Shown: positions 6,892 through 10,894 of the stretch, in pieces
How the letters are laid out: each line of letters begins with the position of its first letter
Position numbering within the stretch: the stretch's first letter is position 1
Source: Methanosarcinales archaeon
GTDB taxonomy: Archaea > Halobacteriota > Methanosarcinia > Methanosarcinales > Methanogasteraceae
Length of the DNA stretch: 10,894 nt
Reading direction: 5' to 3'
Assembly (NCBI GenBank): GCA_030672345.1
Contig: DAOVGO010000089.1
Location: 1 to 10,894 of the forward strand
Translations under genes and position numbers: made by a program
Notes under the pieces: generated by a model
Told to the model about the DNA's origin: nothing
What the model saw: only the letters and a program-made list of their open reading frames with translations
Databases searched by the model: none

Positions 6892-9800
6892 GCCCGTATA
6901 GTATCAGAATTCCTATTATGACACTTACGTACCAGTATGCTGGTATGGATGATACGAATGAACTCACCTTTTCCAGAAGTGGTCTTCTGCCAGACTTGAT
7001 GTGCAGCGTGGCTGTTGCCACCCTGCCCCATGTATCCTCCGATTCCATGGCATGGACGATGATTGTGTGATTGCCTGCGAGGAGTCCTGTGGTATCGATC
7101 GTTGCGGTGATCAGTTCGGTGTTGCTGTCAAATGCGCCGTCAACCGGCATCATCGGAGTTCCTGTGCCATCCGATCCGGTAAAGTCGATGAAGTACTCGG
7201 CTCGCACCACCTCAAGCATCCAGCCGGAGACTGCAACCGCATCGAGCACAACAGTCTCTCCTTCGTAGCACGACTGCGGCGACAGCTTGATCTCGCCGAT
7301 GTGCGGCACCGCACCAAACGCAGTGATCACATGCGGATCATATCCTGACCTGCCGTGACAACTCGTGCAATTCCTGACCTTACCATGCGGTACTCCGGAG
7401 ATATCAACCGCATCAAAGAGTATTTCGTGCACATGGCAGTCCACGCAGGCTTTTGGCGTCTTGTCAGGGTGGACACCCGGTTCCGGACCGATTCCGTGAC
7501 ACGCCCAGCACGCTCTTACGATCGGATCGGTTTGCACTGCGTCGTCTGATGCGGATGCGCCTGCGTTTAGTTTGGCATGCGCCCCAAGTTGCGAATCGAT
7601 CGCATCGACACGCTTGATATCCATACCGGTGCCGAGGTCATGGCACTGGACGCAGTTGGCAAAGACGATATCCCAGCCATTTACAAGCGGCGGCACATGG
7701 AACGTATCAGGCTCATCGCCTCCGAAATTCTCTCCGACAGAAATCCAGCTCACGTTGTAGCCGTCTACCCTGAGATCGTCCTCGTCATCGATGTCACTTG
7801 TGTCCGCCTCAGATATATCGGGCGATATCAGCCGCACACCATCGAGCACGACCAGATCATCGCCATAAGACCTGAATACGCCTGACACGTTCGCTCTGAA
7901 CACACATACATCGTTGAGCGACGGGATATCTGTCTCGTATTCGAATAATTCGCTTGTATTCACCACACCATCCTCAACCACGACACCATTCTCTCTTAAT
8001 TCGAGCACGGCGAGATCTCCGTTGATATCGATATATTTTACCGTGAGAACGAACCCGTCTCCAAGATCCCAGTCCTCACCTGATCTGAGCGTCTTTGAAC
8101 TCACCTCTTCATCGTCGAAATCAAGAAGCAGCCTTGTATAGTAGGTCACGTTCCCTTTCCGGTCAACGATGGTGTACCTGTCGTTTCTTGCGTATCCTTC
8201 CATGTGGCAGGCGTAGCACGCCGCGTTCTCGGTCTCAGGATGGATTCGCCTGATCGTTCTGCCCTCAAACGTCGCAACCCCGCCTTTTTCGCCTCTCATG
8301 ACGCCAGTCAGGTTCATCGAGACAACGATCTGGTCAAAAGTGCTGTTATCCTCCGTGATCGTCTCCTCGTACAAAAACGACTTATCACCGCTTACCACGC
8401 GCTCATCGAGGACCTCTCCTTCCCGGATGAGCTGGACGAACGTGCTATCCCCCACCAGATCGACAATCACGACCTTTAATATGTATCCGTTCCTGAGTTC
8501 CCAGAGATCTCCTGCAAGCAGGGTTGCTTCCTCATCTTCGTATATCAACTCTGATTCCTGGTCTGTCGGATCGATCGCATCGCCCCATTCCTCCGCATTA
8601 TCCTCGTCCTCGTGGCAGTAGACACAATCGGTCAGGATACTGTCAGGATACGCCATCAGTTCGTTAGTTAAGCCGTAATGGGATACCTTGTAGGTGCTGC
8701 TCGTGACCGGGTCGGTGGTCTCGGCGATGCTGTTGACATGACATGCAGCGCACCCGACAGTGGTGCTAATGTTGCTTGTGGTTAAGTTTCCCGGATTGTC
8801 GAGCATGTCAGCGTCCTTGAAATGCTCGTAAACCATCGGTTCCCTATATTTTGATCGATCGAAGGTGTGGCAGTCGTTGTTGCTGCAATTCAGCTTCTTG
8901 ACGTGTTTTCCGGGATGACCTGACGGGATCGTGCCGTCCCCGTGACATGCCCAGCACGATCGGTTGATGTCGCTCTCTGCGCCGTTTGCTCTGGCATGGA
9001 TGCCTTTTTTGAAATCCGCGACAACGAAGTTCGCGTTGGAACCGATCGAATCATGGCAACTGATGCATGCGGGATAAGGATTGTAGCCGTATAGTGTCGA
9101 GACGCTGGCTTCCGTACCCGCACCCACGCCACTTTCCAGAGCGCGGCTTATGATGTAACAGTACCACGCACCAGGTTCGGGATCGTTCACATAGATATAC
9201 TTGTATGTGATGTTGTCATCGTCGAGAACCATCGTCTCATCGAACCGCAGGTCCCTCATCTCATCGGTCAGGGTGACGTTGAGGGTCCCGTTGCTTCCGT
9301 ACTCCTGGCTGACGGCATACTCTGGTATCCATGACTGCGAGATTATAACGTTGGAGTGGGACCAGTTGCTCCCGTACCCCTGGCTGACGGCATACTCTGA
9401 TATGTTCACACCTGTTTCTGAGACTGCGCTCGGGCGGACAACGATCAGTTCGACCCCTGCGCCGTACCATGTCGAGTTAAACTCAATCCAGTTCGTGTAT
9501 TTCGGAACATGTGTAACAAACCCGCGTATCTCGCCTGCCGAGATGTCATAGCCATGATCGGTCCCCACCACGATCTCTTCTGTGACGTTCCATGGCTCGT
9601 AATGCGGCTCAAAGTGGCATATCTGGCAGTCTTCCAGAATGTCCGGTGGTATTCCGCTGTGCCCGCCAGAGATCATCGTGTGGCAGTCGGTGCAACTCAG
9701 AATCGAGATCTCGTGCAGCGAGTTATGGCACGATCTACATGCCACGTCATACTCACCGTCTCCATTCACGTCGGCATGTATGTGGGCAAGTCCCCGCGTG

Positions 9801-10894
9801 TCCCAGTTCGGTATCGGGATATCTGCGCTTGCATTCGTGTGGTTCAGCGGCGGATCCGGATCCGGCTTGTGGCATTCGCTGCAATTAAACGGGATATGGA
9901 TGATCGGCTTGTACGCGATCGGGTTCTGGTGGCTGGATGTGATGGTGTAGTTCGTTGTCCCTGAAGACCAGCCGAATATCCGTGCGATCCATGTTCCTTC
10001 CTGCATGCCGGCATCGTCATCAAAGACCGAATAGCTGGCGAGCGTGGCGTTCTTCGGGCGGTATATCCTTGATCCGTTGGCAAACGATGCGCTTCCATCC
10101 ACGCTCGGCACATAGTAAGTGCCGTGCCAGTTGTCGCTTTCGTTCAGGTCCTGAATGCGCACCAGATCATCGAGTGGTCCGATCAGGGAGAGTGTGAAAT
10201 TGTATGCAGGGTCCTCACAGGTCACCGAGACATTGATCCCTCCGCCGCCGCTCACATTGACAATGTAGGTGACATCTGACCGCTGGTAGGACGTGAATGT
10301 CGGGGCATAGCTGCCAAGCACACCATCCAGCGAGTATTGATCAGCAGGGACCTGCGGATAGTCCAGACCTCCGTGGCAGAGTTCGCATGACACATCCCGA
10401 TGGACGCCGGTACTGACTGCGATGGTCCCGTTGAGCGTATATGGGTCTGCGATATCGTGTTTTGCGTCTCCCCCCTCCTTGTGGATAAAACTGGTGTGAC
10501 AGTCGGTGCAGTTCGCGATGAAGACGTGGGATGGACGGTCAAGCGACATCTGATTTCTTGGTCTGTACAGATCAGATTCGGCGTACATCGAGAGCACCCA
10601 TTCGCCACGTTTGGAATCGTTAGCTTCAAATATGGTCACCCACCCACTTTCCCCGCAGATAAAGCCCCCTCGATGCCCGTATTGTATCTCATGCAGATGC
10701 ACAGGGGTTGCTGTGAGGAACTGGGAAGCATAAGGGCTGTGGCACATGGTCTGGCAGTCTTTCTCCATCGATCCGGAGATCAGTTTGTTCGGATGTATCA
10801 CAGGCGTGGAATTTCTTATAGACGGATCTGTCTGCGGGCTCGATGCATTATGGCATCCCCTTGCCTGACAGCCCCAGAGCGTGGTCGTGAAGTT
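6851..10894 (-). CDS. Giant S-layer-fused multiheme cytochrome c, at least 18 hemes, N-terminus outside window
   Basis: The frame stays open to the right edge, giving 1347 residues (numbered from base 10894). An internal GTG at 10801 is not the start, because a heme motif lies upstream of it. Fifteen CxxCH motifs begin at Cys129, 170, 338, 386, 401, 423, 610, 647, 715, 757, 893, 1081, 1129, 1150 and 1176. A CX3CH is at 47-52, and CX4CH motifs are at 9-15 and 670-676. Beta-rich heme-free stretches occur at about 195-330 and 440-600 and look like PPC-type sandwiches. Two S-layer duplication domains lie at about 780-885 and 915-1025. After the last heme come an Ig-like domain (about 1195-1300), a membrane helix (about 1320-1339) and a basic tail. 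Many N-glycosylation sequons are present. The family known from ANME-2 and Methanoperedens-type archaea is thought to carry electrons across the S-layer. That role here is inferred; the cytochrome and S-layer assignment is secure. Confidence 0.95.
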   Translation of the reverse strand, partial: NFTTTLWGCQARGCHNASSPQTDPSIRNSTPVIHPNKLISGSMEKDCQTMCHSPYASQFLTATPVHLHEIQYGHRGGFICGESGWVTIFEANDSKRGEWVLSMYAESDLYRPRNQMSLDRPSHVFIANCTDCHTSFIHKEGGDAKHDIADPYTLNGTIAVSTGVHRDVSCELCHGGLDYPQVPADQYSLDGVLGSYAPTFTSYQRSDVTYIVNVSGGGGINVSVTCEDPAYNFTLSLIGPLDDLVRIQDLNESDNWHGTYYVPSVDGSASFANGSRIYRPKNATLASYSVFDDDAGMQEGTWIARIFGWSSGTTNYTITSSHQNPIAYKPIIHIPFNCSECHKPDPDPPLNHTNASADIPIPNWDTRGLAHIHADVNGDGEYDVACRSCHNSLHEISILSCTDCHTMISGGHSGIPPDILEDCQICHFEPHYEPWNVTEEIVVGTDHGYDISAGEIRGFVTHVPKYTNWIEFNSTWYGAGVELIVVRPSAVSETGVNISEYAVSQGYGSNWSHSNVIISQSWIPEYAVSQEYGSNGTLNVTLTDEMRDLRFDETMVLDDDNITYKYIYVNDPEPGAWYCYIISRALESGVGAGTEASVSTLYGYNPYPACISCHDSIGSNANFVVADFKKGIHARANGAESDINRSCWACHGDGTIPSGHPGKHVKKLNCSNNDCHTFDRSKYREPMVYEHFKDADMLDNPGNLTTSNISTTVGCAACHVNSIAETTDPVTSSTYKVSHYGLTNELMAYPDSILTDCVYCHEDEDNAEEWGDAIDPTDQESELIYEDEEATLLAGDLWELRNGYILKVVIVDLVGDSTFVQLIREGEVLDERVVSGDKSFLYEETITEDNSTFDQIVVSMNLTGVMRGEKGGVATFEGRTIRRIHPETENAACYACHMEGYARNDRYTIVDRKGNVTYYTRLLLDFDDEEVSSKTLRSGEDWDLGDGFVLTVKYIDINGDLAVLELRENGVVVEDGVVNTSELFEYETDIPSLNDVCVFRANVSGVFRSYGDDLVVLDGVRLISPDISEADTSDIDDEDDLRVDGYNVSWISVGENFGGDEPDTFHVPPLVNGWDIVFANCVQCHDLGTGMDIKRVDAIDSQLGAHAKLNAGASASDDAVQTDPIVRACWACHGIGPEPGVHPDKTPKACVDCHVHEILFDAVDISGVPHGKVRNCTSCHGRSGYDPHVITAFGAVPHIGEIKLSPQSCYEGETVVLDAVAVSGWMLEVVRAEYFIDFTGSDGTGTPMMPVDGAFDSNTELITATIDTTGLLAGNHTIIVHAMESEDTWGRVATATLHIKSGRRPLLEKVSSFVSSIPAYWYVSVIIGILILYGLIKFAGSRSRKQS
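6878..6937 (-). other. C-terminal membrane anchor of the multiheme cytochrome
   Basis: Residues about 1320-1339 (YWYVSVIIGILILYGLIKFA) form one hydrophobic helix followed by the basic tail GSRSRKQS. The positive tail predicts a cytoplasmic C-terminus, leaving all hemes outside the membrane. The last heme (Cys1176) is about 140 residues before the helix, across an Ig-like spacer. Confidence 0.85.
7820..8152 (-). other. S-layer duplication domain 2 within the multiheme cytochrome
   Basis: Residues about 915-1025 carry the pattern of the Methanosarcina-type S-layer family duplication domain (PF07752-like). It shows G-x-x-W-x-L-x-x-G-(Y/F)-x-L-x-V-x-x-(I/V)-D near 939-956, then a strand with LRENGVVVEDGVV, then FEYE near 984-987. 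It closes with SGVFRS and a VVLDGV strand. It aligns along its length with the copy at 8240-8557. Assignment is by remembered family pattern, not by a profile search. Confidence 0.75.
8240..8557 (-). other. S-layer duplication domain 1 within the multiheme cytochrome
   Basis: Residues about 780-885 share the S-layer duplication pattern with the domain at 7820-8152. GDLWELRNGYILKVVIVD is followed by LIREGEVLDERVV, then FLYEE, and finally a TGVMRG turn. A single heme (Cys893, CYACH) lies between the two S-layer domains, so a redox centre would sit within or beside the S-layer lattice if both domains integrate into it. That placement is inference. Confidence 0.75.
9290..9403 (-). repeat. 39-bp imperfect direct repeat, period 75 bp, inside the cytochrome gene
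   Basis: Copies at 9290-9328 and 9365-9403 match at 36 of 39 bases. They are 75 bp apart, so the reading frame is kept, and they encode IPEYAVSQEYGSN and ISEYAVSQGYGSN (residues 523-535 and 498-510). Two of the three differences change the protein and one is silent. The DNA between and beyond the copies is not clearly related. The repeat sits in the second heme-free beta domain. Confidence 0.85.

Noticed and set aside
9509..9964. 151-codon open frame on the plus strand opposite the cytochrome
   Set aside because: The opposite strand codes for heme motifs throughout. The Cys/His-rich codons produce long open antisense frames, and no promoter or ribosome binding site is seen.
10799..10801. GTG as the start of the multiheme cytochrome
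   Set aside because: The frame is open upstream to the window edge and encodes another heme motif (CQARGCH), and no signal peptide follows this GTG. The gene is cut by the window instead.

Overview
The window is archaeal and most resembles the Methanosarcinales-type lineages that make very large, S-layer-fused multiheme cytochromes: ANME-2, Methanoperedens-like or related alkane/methane oxidisers. The grounds are an archaeal class-1 release factor (NIKS and GGQ motifs), an archaeal-type RtcB, TATA-like promoter sequences with few Shine-Dalgarno sites, and a giant c-type cytochrome containing the Methanosarcina-type S-layer duplication domain. The exact lineage cannot be fixed from the sequence alone; that placement is inference.

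Layout, left to right. Bases 2-838 (+) are the C-terminal part of the RNA ligase RtcB, cut by the window edge. Bases 985-2241 (+) encode aRF1. Bases 2285-2410 (+) hold a possible 41-residue small ORF whose stop overlaps the next start as ATGA. Bases 2407-5133 (+) encode a 908-residue fusion of a GlcD/D-lactate dehydrogenase-type flavoprotein with two [4Fe-4S] motifs and two CCG domains (GlcF/GlpC/HdrB-like). Bases 5230-6891 (+) encode a secreted, C-terminally anchored protein with tandem Ig-like (CARDB/DUF11-like) domains. From the right edge down to 6851 (-) runs a multiheme cytochrome c of at least 1347 residues with 18 visible heme motifs, two S-layer domains, other beta domains, and a C-terminal membrane anchor. 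Its start lies outside the window. Its 3' end overlaps the surface-protein gene by 41 bp in convergent orientation.

How the genes may work together. rtcB and aRF1 are housekeeping genes (RNA repair/tRNA splicing and translation termination). The right half looks like a cell-envelope and electron-transfer neighbourhood. The flavo-iron-sulfur protein would oxidise a 2-hydroxyacid at the cytoplasmic side. The cytochrome would carry electrons through or along the S-layer. The Ig-domain protein is a plausible structural neighbour at the surface. Only the physical proximity is seen; a functional link between the three is inference.

Non-coding stretches are all short (839-984, 2242-2406, 5134-5229), and none exceeds 300 bases. 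No tRNA, rRNA, CRISPR array, insertion sequence or convincing terminator was seen.
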